A stretch of DNA of 64,000 nt from Streptosporangium sp. NBC_01756 (lineage in GTDB: Bacteria > Actinomycetota > Actinomycetes > Streptosporangiales > Streptosporangiaceae). The notes under the pieces were generated by a model. The model searched no databases, had not been told where the DNA came from, and saw only the letters and a program-made list of their open reading frames with translations. This document shows positions 26,087 to 34,428 of the stretch, piece by piece (the first letter of the stretch is position 1; every line of letters starts with the position of its first letter). Location: NCBI RefSeq assembly GCF_035917975.1, contig NZ_CP109130.1, positions 8,122,001 through 8,186,000 of the forward strand, given 5' to 3'. The translations under genes were made by a program, and so were the position numbers.

Positions 26087-26631
26087 GACGCCACCTCCCC
26101 GATCGCCGCGACGATGTTGACATAGGCTCCGCAGCGGCACAGGTTGCCGCTCATCCGCTCCCGGATCTCCTTTTCGTCGAGACGGGGCGAGGTGCTCACG
26201 TCCTCGGTGACCACGCTCGGCCATCCCGCGGCCGCCTCGGCCAGCATCCCGGCCGCCGAACAGAGCTGTCCCGGGGTGCAGTAACCACATTGGAAGGCGT
26301 CGTACTCGACGAACGCCGTCTGCAGCGGATGCGGCGTCTCGCCGTCGGCGAGCCCCTCGACCGTGGTGACCTCCTGGCCGTCGAGGGTCACCGTCAGGGT
26401 CAGGCAGGACTTCACCCGCCGCCCGTCCACCAGCACCGTGCAGGCCCCGCACTGCCCGTGATCGCAGCCCTTCTTCGCCCCGATCAGGTCAAGCTGCTCG
26501 CGCAGGGTGTCAAGGAGCGTCTCCCGCGTGTCCACGGTGATCGGGTGCTCGGTCCGGTTGACCGACAGCCGGAGGTCCGCCGTGACCGGGGTCGGGGCAT
26601 CCCATCGTGTCGTATCGGATTCGTCATTCAT
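26083..26631 (-). CDS. paoA: aldehyde oxidoreductase [2Fe-2S] subunit
   Basis: A 182-residue electron-transfer subunit with two [2Fe-2S] clusters. The plant-type cluster is at KKGCDHGQCGACTVLVDGRR (plus a later Cys), and the second is at CGYCTPGQLCSA with SGNLCRCGAY. E. coli PaoA carries a twin-arginine signal that takes the complex to the periplasm. Here the N-terminus (MNDESDTTRWDAPTP) has none, so the complex should be cytoplasmic. First gene of the paoABC operon. Confidence 0.9.
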   Translation of the reverse strand: MNDESDTTRWDAPTPVTADLRLSVNRTEHPITVDTRETLLDTLREQLDLIGAKKGCDHGQCGACTVLVDGRRVKSCLTLTVTLDGQEVTTVEGLADGETPHPLQTAFVEYDAFQCGYCTPGQLCSAAGMLAEAAAGWPSVVTEDVSTSPRLDEKEIRERMSGNLCRCGAYVNIVAAIGEVAS

Positions 26632-27147
26632 GGCGCTTCTTTACCCGGTTGCCTGTCATGCATTTCCCCGCTTTCGCCAACAGACGTTTGACCTTTGCCG
26701 AACGTCGGCGCCGGCTCGGTTTGAGAGCCGCGTGGAAGGGGACGAGGGGAAGCTGCGATCGGTGAGGTCCGTCCCAGGTCAGACCTGATCCTCAGAGGTC
26801 CGAGGGCTGGGAGACCGGCCCGACATGGGCGCCGTCGAGCGCCACCGCCCGCCGGTTGGGCACCGCTCCCTGCCAGGCGGGTGAAGCGGCACCTGTCGCT
26901 CCGGCCCCACAGGATGCGACCCGCCTATATGTTGCCGAAACGTTACAGCGGGTGGAACGTTTCGACGCTTGCTCCGCATCGCGAGACGTCTTTTAATGCG
27001 GCAAGCTGCGCAAATTTCAGCACAAAATATGAAATTTGATAGTTGGGCGATGGAATTTCATCGGAAGGAGTGGCTGGGGCGCAGCCGTCGCAGCGGTGGG
27101 AGTCTCGCCCACCGGAAGACCTCATCGATACGAGGAGCGATTCACCC
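26632..27147. other. divergent intergenic region of paoA and the GH99 gene
   Basis: No gene seen. It holds the promoter side of paoA, the GAAACGTT-type operators at 26934-26965, and an inverted repeat ATGAAATT / AATTTCAT (27029-27036, 27054-27061) that falls upstream of the GH99 gene. Confidence 0.55.
26934..26965. promoter_or_regulatory. tandem LacI-type operators upstream of the GH99 gene
   Basis: GCCGAAACGTTAC and GGAACGTTTCGAC lie in tandem. The second, with its flank GACGCTTG, matches 16 consecutive bases of the operator region at 31752-31767, so one regulator probably serves both genes. Confidence 0.65.
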
Positions 27148-28650
27148 ATGCGAAACTGGCGAAGCGCGGCGGCCGTCACCGCCCTGCTCCTGACCGCGGG
27201 CTTGACAGCCCCCGGAACGCAGGCGGCGCTGGCCGCCGGAGCGGCCGTCGCGGAGGAGCACACCGCCTCGGACGTCCATCTGTTCTACTACCCCTGGTAC
27301 GGCAGCCCGGCCGTGTCCGGCGGCTACCGGCACTGGCAGCAGGGCGGCCACACCCCGCCCGGCGACGTGGGCGCGGACCTCTACCCCACGCTCGGCCCCT
27401 ACGACTCCGGGGACTTCGCCGGCGCGGTGACGCAGCACATGCGCTGGATCCAAAGATCGGGCGCCGGGACCATCGTCTTCAGCTGGTGGGGACGGGACTC
27501 CTACGAGGATCGGCTCGCCACCGGAGTCCTCGACGCGGCGGCGCGATTCGGGATCAAGGTCGCCTGGCATCTCGAACCCTACGCCGGCCGTACGGCGGCC
27601 TCGACGGTGGCCGACATCGCCTACATCAACTCCCGCTACGGGAGCAGCCCGGCGTTCTACCGCGACGCCGAGCACGGCGACCGCGGTGCCTTCTACGTCT
27701 TCGAGAGCCTGCGGATCGCCGACTGGTCCGCCCTGGACCAGGTACGCGCGCACAGCATCGTGCTGGCGCAGACCACCGACACCAGCAAGGTCGCGCACTT
27801 CGGCGGGATGTACACCTACGACGCGATCGCCGGCGCGACGGCCCCGGGCTGGAAGCAGGCGAGCGACTTCTGCAGGGCGAACGGCCTCGTCTGGGCGCCG
27901 TCCGTGGGACCCGGCTACGTCGACGACCGGGCGGTTCCCGGCAACACCACACCGACGCTGAGCCGCGACAACGGCGCGACCTACGACCTGGAGTGGCGCA
28001 ACGCGCTGGCTCCGGCCACCGGCGGATCACCGAGCTGGGTCTCCGTCACCTCGTTCAACGAATGGCACGAGGGGTCGGTCATCGAACCGGCGAGTTCCAC
28101 CCCGCCCGCGGGACTCGGCTACCAGACCTTCGCGGGGGCCTACGGCACGACGGGCGCCGCCGCGGAGACCGCCTATCTCGACCGGACGGGGTACTGGGTC
28201 GACCAGTTCGCCGGGGAGGTCACACCACCCGCCCCCGACCTGGCGGCGGGCCGGGCGATCACGGCGAGCAGTGCCACCGGCGGCTACCCCGCGGCCAACG
28301 CCAACGACGGCGACCCCGGCTCCTACTGGGAGAGCCTCAACCACTCCTTCCCGCAGTCCATCACCGTCGACCTGGGCGTGGTGAGCAGCGTCGGCAAGAT
28401 AGTCCTCAGGCTGCCGCCGTCGCCGGCCTGGGGCGCCAGAACCCAGACCCTCTCGGTCCTGGGCAGCCAGAACGGCTCGGCCTACTCGACGCTCTCCCCG
28501 TCCGCCGGCCGTACCTTCGACCCGGCCACCGGTAACACCGTGACGATCACCTTCCCCGCCACCACCCAGCGCTACCTCCGGCTGACCGTCACCGGCAACA
28601 CCGGCTGGCCCGCCGGGCAGGTCGCGGAGTTCCAGGTCTTCCGCGGCTAG
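27148..28650 (+). CDS. secreted GH99 glycosidase with F5/8-type (CBM32-like) domain
   Basis: A 500-residue exported protein. Residues 1-30 are a signal peptide (AAAVTALLLTAGLTAPGTQA). The catalytic domain (about 40-340) is GH99-like, the family of endo-alpha-1,2-mannosidase/mannanase: LFYYPWYGSP at the start, FSWWGRDSYED, and TSFNEWHEGSVIEP near 301-314, whose two glutamates (Glu305, Glu308) match the catalytic pair of the family. The C-terminal 135 residues (ASSATGGYPAANANDGDPGSYWES) are a discoidin-like carbohydrate-binding module. ATG at 27148 is ten bases after GAGGAG. The likely role is attack on extracellular mannan-type glycan; substrate linkage is untested. Confidence 0.88.
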   Translation: MRNWRSAAAVTALLLTAGLTAPGTQAALAAGAAVAEEHTASDVHLFYYPWYGSPAVSGGYRHWQQGGHTPPGDVGADLYPTLGPYDSGDFAGAVTQHMRWIQRSGAGTIVFSWWGRDSYEDRLATGVLDAAARFGIKVAWHLEPYAGRTAASTVADIAYINSRYGSSPAFYRDAEHGDRGAFYVFESLRIADWSALDQVRAHSIVLAQTTDTSKVAHFGGMYTYDAIAGATAPGWKQASDFCRANGLVWAPSVGPGYVDDRAVPGNTTPTLSRDNGATYDLEWRNALAPATGGSPSWVSVTSFNEWHEGSVIEPASSTPPAGLGYQTFAGAYGTTGAAAETAYLDRTGYWVDQFAGEVTPPAPDLAAGRAITASSATGGYPAANANDGDPGSYWESLNHSFPQSITVDLGVVSSVGKIVLRLPPSPAWGARTQTLSVLGSQNGSAYSTLSPSAGRTFDPATGNTVTITFPATTQRYLRLTVTGNTGWPAGQVAEFQVFRG

Positions 28651-28654
28651 AGAG

Positions 28655-28689
28655 GGCCCGTGGCGCGCCGGTGCGGCGCGCCACGGGCC
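28655..28689. terminator. bidirectional hairpin terminator
   Basis: GGCCCGTGGCGCGCC pairs perfectly with GGCGCGCCACGGGCC around a five-base loop, exactly between two convergent genes. Confidence 0.8.
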
Positions 28690-28694
28690 GTGGC

Positions 28695-31520
28695 TCACCT
28701 GGTGAGGGTGAGCGTGTCGACGTCGAAGAGGTAGCCGCCGCCTCCGAGGTAGACGAGGAAGAGAGGGCCGGTGGCCGATCCGGTGAGGGAGGTGGAGACG
28801 TTCTGGAAGGTTTCCCAGCCACCGGTGTTCGGTACGGTGACCGTGCCGAGGAGGGTGCCGGTGGCCGATCCGGAACGGATCTGGATGGTGCCGCCGGACC
28901 CGGCGGAGGAGATACGGGCGCTGAAGGCGGTGGCGCCGGTGGTGGTGACGGTGGAGTAGCCGGTCCAGTCGCCGTTCTCGATGTATCCGGCGGTCTTGCC
29001 GCCGCTGGCGGAGGCGTGGTCGGCGGGCTGGACGCCCGAGGTGGAGGTGTAGGACTCCGCCTCGGCCGTGGTGGCCGTTCCGGTGACGAAGGTGAAGGCG
29101 TCCACGTCGAACAGGTTGCCCGAGCCGGTCGGGCCCTTGAACACCAGGAACAGCGTGGTGGTTGCGGCGGGTGCGCCGGCGACGTTCGTGGTGACGTCGG
29201 TGAAGGTCTCCCAGCTTCCGGTCACCGGTACGGTCGCCGTGCCGAGGAGGGTGCCGGTGGCGGAACCCGCCCGCACCTCGATGGTCCCGCCCGCTCCGGC
29301 CGAGGAGACCCGGAAGGACGCGCTCCTGACGTCGGACAGCAGGTAGGGCTGGAAGGAGATCCAGTCACCGTTGTCGATGAACCCGGCGGTCCGGGCGCCC
29401 TCGGCGGCGGCGTGGTCGGCCAGTTGGACGCCGGACTGCGCGCCGAAGTGCTCGGCCTGCCGGTGCCGGGGCTGCAGCACGCGGATGCTGTGCGTGGTCA
29501 GGCCGCCGGCGTCGGTGTACTCCGCGTCGAAGACGCCGTAGACGTTGGCCGCGACGTCGTGCTCACCGTCGATCGGCACCGCGATGCTCCCGGAGCAGCC
29601 GTTCTTGGAGGTGATCGCGTGGCGGTGGCTGTCGTGGCCCAGCAAGTAGGTGACCTTCACCTTGGCGCAGTCGACGGTGCCGTCCTCCGGGTCGCTGACG
29701 CCGACCTGGAAGGGGACGGTGTCCCCGAAGGAGAACGGCCGGCCGTCGCCGGGGGTGGTGAGCGAGACGGTCGGCGCGCTGTTGCCGACGGTCACCACGA
29801 CGCTCGCGGTCCCGGTCAGCCCGGCCGGGTCGGTGACCGTCAGGGTCGGCGTGTAGGTGCCGTTGACGGTGTAGGTGTGGGCCGGGTTGGCCTGGGTGGA
29901 CGTCCCGCCGTCGCCGAACCTCCACGAGTAGCTGAGGGCACCGCCCTCGGGGTCGGAGCTGCCCGCGGAGGAAAAGGAGACGGCCAGCGGGTTGGGACCG
30001 GAGGTTCTGTCCGCGGCCACCTTGGCGACGGGGTTGCGGTTGGTGCCGCCGATGTACTCGATCCGGTAGAGCGCCTGGTTGTCGCTGCCGGTGCCGTAGT
30101 CCAGCACGTACAGCGCGCCGTCCGGGCCGAAGGCCATGTCCATGACCTGGGTGCCCGTCCACGGGAACGCCGAGATCTCACCGGGGGAGCCGTCGGACTC
30201 GACCTCGATCGCCTTGATCCAGCGCCTGCCGTACTCGCCGGCGAAGTAGCGGCCGTTCAGCGAGGAGGGGAACTTGACGCTGGAGTCGAGGGCCGCGTCG
30301 TAGCGGTAGACCGGTCCGCCCATCGGCGACTCCGAGCCGCCGCCGAACTCCGGTGGTGAGCCCGCGTCGCCGTACTTGATCCAGCTCGACTTGGCCGCGG
30401 GGAGCGTGGCCAGGCCGGTGTTGCGGAAGGAGTTGTTCGCCGGGCCGCCCGCGCAGTCGTACTTCGCACCGGAGGGGCCGCTGGGGAAGGTGTACTCGTT
30501 GTAGGTCTCGGCGGTGGTGTTGGTGCCCGTGCAGTACGGCCAGCCGTAGTTGCCGGGCGCCGTGATCCGGTTGAACTCCACCTGGCCGCCGGGACCGCGG
30601 CCGGCGTCGGCCGCGCCCGCGTCGGGGCCGTAGTCGCCCAGGTAGACGATGCCGGTGGCCTTGTCGACCGACATCCGAAACGGGTTGCGGAGACCCATCG
30701 CGTAGATCTCCGGCCGCGTCTTCGCGGTGCCGGGCGCGAAGAGGTTGCCCGAGGGGATGGTGTAGCCGCCGCCGGGCTGCGGCTTGATCCGCAGGACCTT
30801 GCCGCGCAGGTCGTTGGTGTTGCCCGAGGAGCGCTGGGCGTCGAACTGCGGGTTTCGGTTGGTCTGCTCGTCGAGGGGCGAGTAGGAGTTGGACTCGAAC
30901 GGGTTGGTGTCGTCCCCGGTCGTCAGGTACAGGTTTCCGGCCGCGTCGAAGTCGATGTCGCCGCCGACGTGGCAGCACTGCCCGCGGTCGTTGGGGACCT
31001 CCAGGACGATCTTCTCGCTGGCGAGGTCGAGCGTGCCGTCGGTCTTCAGTACGAACCGGGACAGGTTGAGATGGCCCTTCCACGGGGCGAAGTCGGAGTC
31101 GGTGCCCGTATTGGGGGCATCGCCCGACGGCGTGGTCAGTTTCGGCGAGTAGTACAGGTAGATGTAGCGGTTCGTGGCGAAGCCGGGGTCCGCCGCGACG
31201 CCCTGCAGCCCCTCCTCGTCATGCGTGTAGACGTTGAGTGTGGCGGCGACCTTGGTGGTGCCCGCCGCGTCGGTGATGCGGACCGTGCCGTCCCGGGCGG
31301 TGTGGACCACCGACCGGTCGGGCAGCACCGCCAGGGACATCGCCTCGCCGAGTTTGGCCGCGCCGACGGCCAACTGCACCTGCTGGTAGTCGGACGGAGG
31401 GATGACGATCGCCGCCTGAGCGGTCTGGGCCGCGTGAGCCGTGGGGATCGCCAGGCTGCCGGCGGTGATCAGCAGCATCGTGGCGAGCAACCGGGTCCAG
31501 GATCGAGAACGTGGTGACAT
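28695..31520 (-). CDS. secreted sorbosone/glucose dehydrogenase-like protein with PKD and two CBM6 modules
   Basis: A 941-residue exported protein. After a signal peptide (residues 1-31) comes a GSDH-type six-bladed propeller of PQQ-dependent sugar dehydrogenases: EEGLQGVAADPGF, HVGGDIDFDAAGNLYLTTGDD, YAMGLRNPFRMSVD, GPGGQVEFNRI and NYGWPYC. A PKD domain (YSWRFGDGGTSTQANPAHTYT) follows, then an Ig-like segment, then two CBM6-like lectin modules with GFIDNGDWISF and GYIENGDWTGY. It probably oxidises or binds extracellular sugars. The start has AGGAAAGGA upstream and a long, structured leader that is duplicated elsewhere in the window. Confidence 0.88.
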   Translation of the reverse strand: MSPRSRSWTRLLATMLLITAGSLAIPTAHAAQTAQAAIVIPPSDYQQVQLAVGAAKLGEAMSLAVLPDRSVVHTARDGTVRITDAAGTTKVAATLNVYTHDEEGLQGVAADPGFATNRYIYLYYSPKLTTPSGDAPNTGTDSDFAPWKGHLNLSRFVLKTDGTLDLASEKIVLEVPNDRGQCCHVGGDIDFDAAGNLYLTTGDDTNPFESNSYSPLDEQTNRNPQFDAQRSSGNTNDLRGKVLRIKPQPGGGYTIPSGNLFAPGTAKTRPEIYAMGLRNPFRMSVDKATGIVYLGDYGPDAGAADAGRGPGGQVEFNRITAPGNYGWPYCTGTNTTAETYNEYTFPSGPSGAKYDCAGGPANNSFRNTGLATLPAAKSSWIKYGDAGSPPEFGGGSESPMGGPVYRYDAALDSSVKFPSSLNGRYFAGEYGRRWIKAIEVESDGSPGEISAFPWTGTQVMDMAFGPDGALYVLDYGTGSDNQALYRIEYIGGTNRNPVAKVAADRTSGPNPLAVSFSSAGSSDPEGGALSYSWRFGDGGTSTQANPAHTYTVNGTYTPTLTVTDPAGLTGTASVVVTVGNSAPTVSLTTPGDGRPFSFGDTVPFQVGVSDPEDGTVDCAKVKVTYLLGHDSHRHAITSKNGCSGSIAVPIDGEHDVAANVYGVFDAEYTDAGGLTTHSIRVLQPRHRQAEHFGAQSGVQLADHAAAEGARTAGFIDNGDWISFQPYLLSDVRSASFRVSSAGAGGTIEVRAGSATGTLLGTATVPVTGSWETFTDVTTNVAGAPAATTTLFLVFKGPTGSGNLFDVDAFTFVTGTATTAEAESYTSTSGVQPADHASASGGKTAGYIENGDWTGYSTVTTTGATAFSARISSAGSGGTIQIRSGSATGTLLGTVTVPNTGGWETFQNVSTSLTGSATGPLFLVYLGGGGYLFDVDTLTLTR

Positions 31521-31529
31521 GGGGATCCT

Positions 31530-31792
31530 TTCCTGACCTGGGGGGTTAAGTCAGGCAAGGCGCACGCCGCCGCGCTGGTTGCCGTGGTGCTTCGGTGTCT
31601 TTATTTGTATTTGAGAGCAATTAATTGGGTTTGTAACACGGTGATGTCATACCGCGCACCCCTGAGTCGGGTAACGAATTAGCAACCGGCGGATGCGTTG
31701 CAGGTCAGCGAAAAATCAGAGCAAGGTTGCGAAAATGTTACACAATGCGAAACGTTTCGACGCTTGTGCTGCGGTCTCACCGATGTTTTCAA
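31530..31792 (-). promoter_or_regulatory. promoter/leader module, copy 1 (with gene)
   Basis: About 263 bases upstream of the GSDH-like gene, nearly repeated at 39256-39516. It contains the 12-base palindrome CGAAACGTTTCG (31748-31759), an adjacent half-site GCGAAAATGTTA (31729-31740), and near the start codon a hairpin CCTGAC / GTCAGG just before the ribosome site. LacI-type repression plus a structured leader is inferred. Confidence 0.75.
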
Positions 31793-31861
31793 CAGGGATC
31801 CGCCCGAGACCTCCCGTGCGCTTCGCCGGCCAGGAGCACAGGGGCAGGCGTGGCTCCGACC

Positions 31862-32644
31862 TCACGGCTGCGCGTGCTTCGGCAAGGTGAGGATTTCGGC
31901 TCCGTCGCTGGTGATGGCGATCGTGTGCTCACTGTGTGCGGTCCGGCAGCCTGTCGCGCTTCGGAGTGTCCAGCCATCGGCATCGGTGACGAGCTTGGCG
32001 GTGTCCGCCATGACCCATGGTTCCAGTGCGAGCAGCAGCCCAGGGCGCAGTCTGTATCCACGGCCGGGCTGTCCGGTGTTCGAGACGTGCGGGTCCTGGT
32101 GCATCGTCGATCCGACGCCATGGCCGCCGAACTCGGTGTTGATCCGATACCCCGCTTCGGAGAGGGTCGAGCCGATGGCGTGGGAGATGTCGCCGATGCG
32201 AGCCCCGGGGCCGGCCGCGGCTATCCCCGCGTACAGCGCGCGCTCGGTCGCGCTGATCATCGCGACGCTCTCCGGGGGCCTCGCGTCGCCCACGATGAAG
32301 CTGATGGCGGAGTCTGCGACGACTCCGCCTTTGGAGACGGCGAGGTCGAGTGACAGCAGATCGCCATCGGCAAGCGTGTAGTCGTACGGCAGTCCGTGGA
32401 GCACGGCGTCGTTGACGGACGTGCAGATGTAGTGGCCGAACGGCCCGCGTCCGAAGGACGGCTCGTAGTCGACGTAGCAGGACAGTGCCCCAGCCTCGAC
32501 GATCATGGCCTCGGCCCACCGGTCGATGTCCAGGAGGTTCGTGCCGACCGTGCTACGGCTCTTCAGGGTCTGCAAAATGTCGGCGACCAGGGCACCTGCC
32601 TCCTTTGCCCGGGCCAGTTCGGTGGGGTGCAAGATCTCGATCAT
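31862..32644 (-). CDS. map: methionine aminopeptidase, type I
   Basis: Removes the initiator methionine from nascent proteins; 260 residues from the ATG at 32644 (MIEILHPTEL). Metal ligands of the pita-bread fold are present: two Asp in DLAVSKGGVVADSAISFIVGD, His in GGHGVGSTMH, Glu in LALEPWV and Glu in SEHTIAIT. The substrate-pocket segment SVNDAVLHGLP also fits. It lacks the N-terminal zinc-finger or SH3-binding extension. An actinobacterium normally has a housekeeping map next to secY, so this is probably a second copy. It is divergent from a small XRE regulator. Confidence 0.9.
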   Translation of the reverse strand: MIEILHPTELARAKEAGALVADILQTLKSRSTVGTNLLDIDRWAEAMIVEAGALSCYVDYEPSFGRGPFGHYICTSVNDAVLHGLPYDYTLADGDLLSLDLAVSKGGVVADSAISFIVGDARPPESVAMISATERALYAGIAAAGPGARIGDISHAIGSTLSEAGYRINTEFGGHGVGSTMHQDPHVSNTGQPGRGYRLRPGLLLALEPWVMADTAKLVTDADGWTLRSATGCRTAHSEHTIAITSDGAEILTLPKHAQP

Positions 32645-32670
32645 GCGGCGCCTTTCTCGCGCAACCAATA

Positions 32671-32694
32671 ACTATCCCGGCCATACTATCCCGG
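32671..32694. promoter_or_regulatory. direct-repeat operator between map and the XRE gene
   Basis: ACTATCCCGG occurs twice at a 14-base pitch (32671-32680 and 32685-32694) in the 66-base divergent gap, overlapping where either promoter must lie. The neighbouring XRE protein is the obvious candidate to bind it. Confidence 0.6.
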
Positions 32695-32710
32695 TATTAG
32701 AATCGGAGTC

Positions 32711-33010
32711 ATGGTCAGGTTGCCGCTCACACCCGCAGAGGTCGAGCGCGGACAGCGCCTCGGCGCCTTGTTACGTCGTGCCAGGGGAGAGCGCTCGATG
32801 CTCGAGACCGCGCTCGATGCACGTGTCTCACCGGAGACCCTCCGGAAGATCGAGTCGGGCCGCGTAGCGACCCCTGCCTTTTCGACCATCGCGGCGATCG
32901 CCGATGTCCTCGGCCTCTCCCTCGATGTGGTGTGGGCCGAGATCAACCAGCCCGAACTACGGGGTTGGCCGGTGAGGCGCGGCGAACGCTCCGATACGGG
33001 AATGCGGTGA
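32711..33010 (+). CDS. XRE-family helix-turn-helix regulator
   Basis: A 99-residue Cro/cI-type DNA-binding protein: RGQRLGALLRRARGERSMLETALDARVSPETLRKIESGRVATPAFSTIAAIADVLGLSLDVVW, given here for its five-helix pattern, fills residues 13-77. No sensor domain. It is divergent from map over a direct-repeat operator and is likely to control itself and map. Its stop overlaps the ATG of a tiny frame in TGATG. Confidence 0.85.
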   Translation: MVRLPLTPAEVERGQRLGALLRRARGERSMLETALDARVSPETLRKIESGRVATPAFSTIAAIADVLGLSLDVVWAEINQPELRGWPVRRGERSDTGMR

Positions 33011-33084
33011 TGACGAAGTCGGGCACGCCCCCCACGATGGCGGACCACCGAGCTGACGAAGCGAAGGCGATCGTCGCCGCGTAG
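33010..33084 (+). CDS. possible 24-residue peptide coupled to the XRE gene
   Basis: ATG at 33010 overlaps the XRE stop (TGATG) and opens MTKSGTPPTMADHRADEAKA and four more residues before TAG. Stop-start coupling is suggestive, but at this length a chance frame is likely. Confidence 0.25.
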   Translation: MTKSGTPPTMADHRADEAKAIVAA

Positions 33085-33091
33085 ACCGACG

Positions 33092-33130
33092 GCGAAACGG
33101 GCGCACTCGCACCGAGGGCGCCCGCTTCGC
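33092..33130. terminator. hairpin terminator between convergent genes
   Basis: GCGAAACGGGCGC (33092-33104) pairs with GCGCCCGCTTCGC (33118-33130), 13 positions with one mismatch, between the XRE gene and the FAD oxidoreductase stop. Confidence 0.65.
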
Positions 33131-33138
33131 TTCGGGCG

Positions 33139-34335
33139 CTACGCCGGCGACTTGACGGCCGAGCCCGCCGCGACCCGCTCCCGCGTGACGCGGCGGCGCC
33201 GGGTCGGCAGTCCGAGTGTCGGGTTGGCGACGCCCCAGGCGGCGCCTTTGCAGATCAGCTCCTTGTAGACGGCGGCGAGCCGTCCGGTCAGGACCGCCTG
33301 CACGGCGCGGTCGTCGGCGGTGACGTACTGGATCAAACCCTCCTTGCGGCCCAGCGAGATGCACTGGTTGAAGTAGCGGATCGACGTGTTCGGGAGCTTC
33401 CCGCCGGTCAGGTGCGCCGCGATCGCGTCGGCGGCCTGCCACGCGGTCGGAGTTCCCGAGGCGCACGACATCCGCAGCGGCTTGTCTCCGGGGCCCATCA
33501 CCATGGCTGCGTCGCCGACGGCGTACACGTCCGGGTGCGAGACCGAGCGCATGGTCCCGTCGACCACGATCTGGCCGGTGCCGGTGACCTCCAGGGCGGT
33601 CGCCTTCGCGATCGGGTGGACCGCGAAGCCGGTGGTCCACACGGTGACCGCGGCCGGGATGGCCCTGCCGTCGGCGGTGGCGACGCGGTCGGCTTCGACA
33701 CCGGTGACGGCGGCGTGCTCGTGCACGGTGATCCCGAGCTTGCCGAAGACCTTCCGCAGGTGCCCGCGGCCCTTGGGCGAGAGCCAGTCGCCGAGGCCGC
33801 CGCGGGCGGCGAGGGCGACGTCGAGGTCCGGGCGGGCCTCGGCGATCTCGGTCGCAGCCTCCAGACCGGTGAGGCCGCCGCCGACGACGACCACGGTCTG
33901 CCCGGCGTCGAGGCGGGCCAGGCGCTCACGCAGCCGGAGTGCTCCGGGGCGGCTGGCGATCTCATAGGCGTGCTCGGCGGTCCCGGAGACGCCTTGGCTG
34001 TTCCAGCCGCTGCCGAGGGCGTAGACGAGCGTGTCGTAGGGGAGTTCTCCGGCACCGTTCGCGTCGACGACGGCGACGGTCCTGCGGTCGACGTCGACGC
34101 CGGTGACCTTCGCGAGCCTCGGTTCGACGCCGGTGCCCGCGAACATCTCGTCGAACGGCCGGGGCTTGAGGTCCTGGCCGGCCGCCAGCTGGTGCATGCG
34201 GACGCGTTCCACGAAGTCGGGCTCGGCGTTGACGAGGGTGATGGCGACGTCCTCGCGGCGGAGCCGCTTGGCGAGGCGGCCGGCGGCGATGGCTCCGGTG
34301 TATCCGGCTCCGAGGACGATGATGCGGTGCGGCAT
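33139..34335 (-). CDS. FAD-dependent pyridine nucleotide oxidoreductase (NDH-2-like)
   Basis: A 398-residue flavoprotein with two Rossmann dinucleotide sites: IIVLGAGYTGAIAAGRLA at the N-terminus for FAD and VVVVGGGLTGLEAATEIAE near residue 150 for NAD(P)H. The late motif SHPDVYAVGDAAMV is the usual FAD contact. It resembles type II NADH dehydrogenases and related reductases; no membrane-binding C-terminal helix is obvious. The ATG at 34335 follows AAGGAA; a longer upstream frame lacks homology. It lies directly downstream of an ECF41 sigma gene, where redox enzymes of this kind are typical targets. Confidence 0.86.
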   Translation of the reverse strand: MPHRIIVLGAGYTGAIAAGRLAKRLRREDVAITLVNAEPDFVERVRMHQLAAGQDLKPRPFDEMFAGTGVEPRLAKVTGVDVDRRTVAVVDANGAGELPYDTLVYALGSGWNSQGVSGTAEHAYEIASRPGALRLRERLARLDAGQTVVVVGGGLTGLEAATEIAEARPDLDVALAARGGLGDWLSPKGRGHLRKVFGKLGITVHEHAAVTGVEADRVATADGRAIPAAVTVWTTGFAVHPIAKATALEVTGTGQIVVDGTMRSVSHPDVYAVGDAAMVMGPGDKPLRMSCASGTPTAWQAADAIAAHLTGGKLPNTSIRYFNQCISLGRKEGLIQYVTADDRAVQAVLTGRLAAVYKELICKGAAWGVANPTLGLPTRRRRVTRERVAAGSAVKSPA

Positions 34336-34401
34336 TTCCTTGCTCCTGTCTTGCGCGGATTCGCCACTTGAACCGGATGGCCCGCCGTTTCCTGACAGGA
34401 A

Positions 34402-34427
34402 CGCGATGTGAAGCACCTCACATCGCG
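34402..34427. promoter_or_regulatory. perfect inverted repeat between the ECF41 gene and the oxidoreductase
   Basis: CGCGATGTGA, six bases, TCACATCGCG. It begins just after the sigma-factor stop and sits 67 bases before the oxidoreductase start on the minus strand, so it may be a terminator for the first or an operator for the second. No U-tract follows. Confidence 0.55.
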
Positions 34428-34428
34428 G

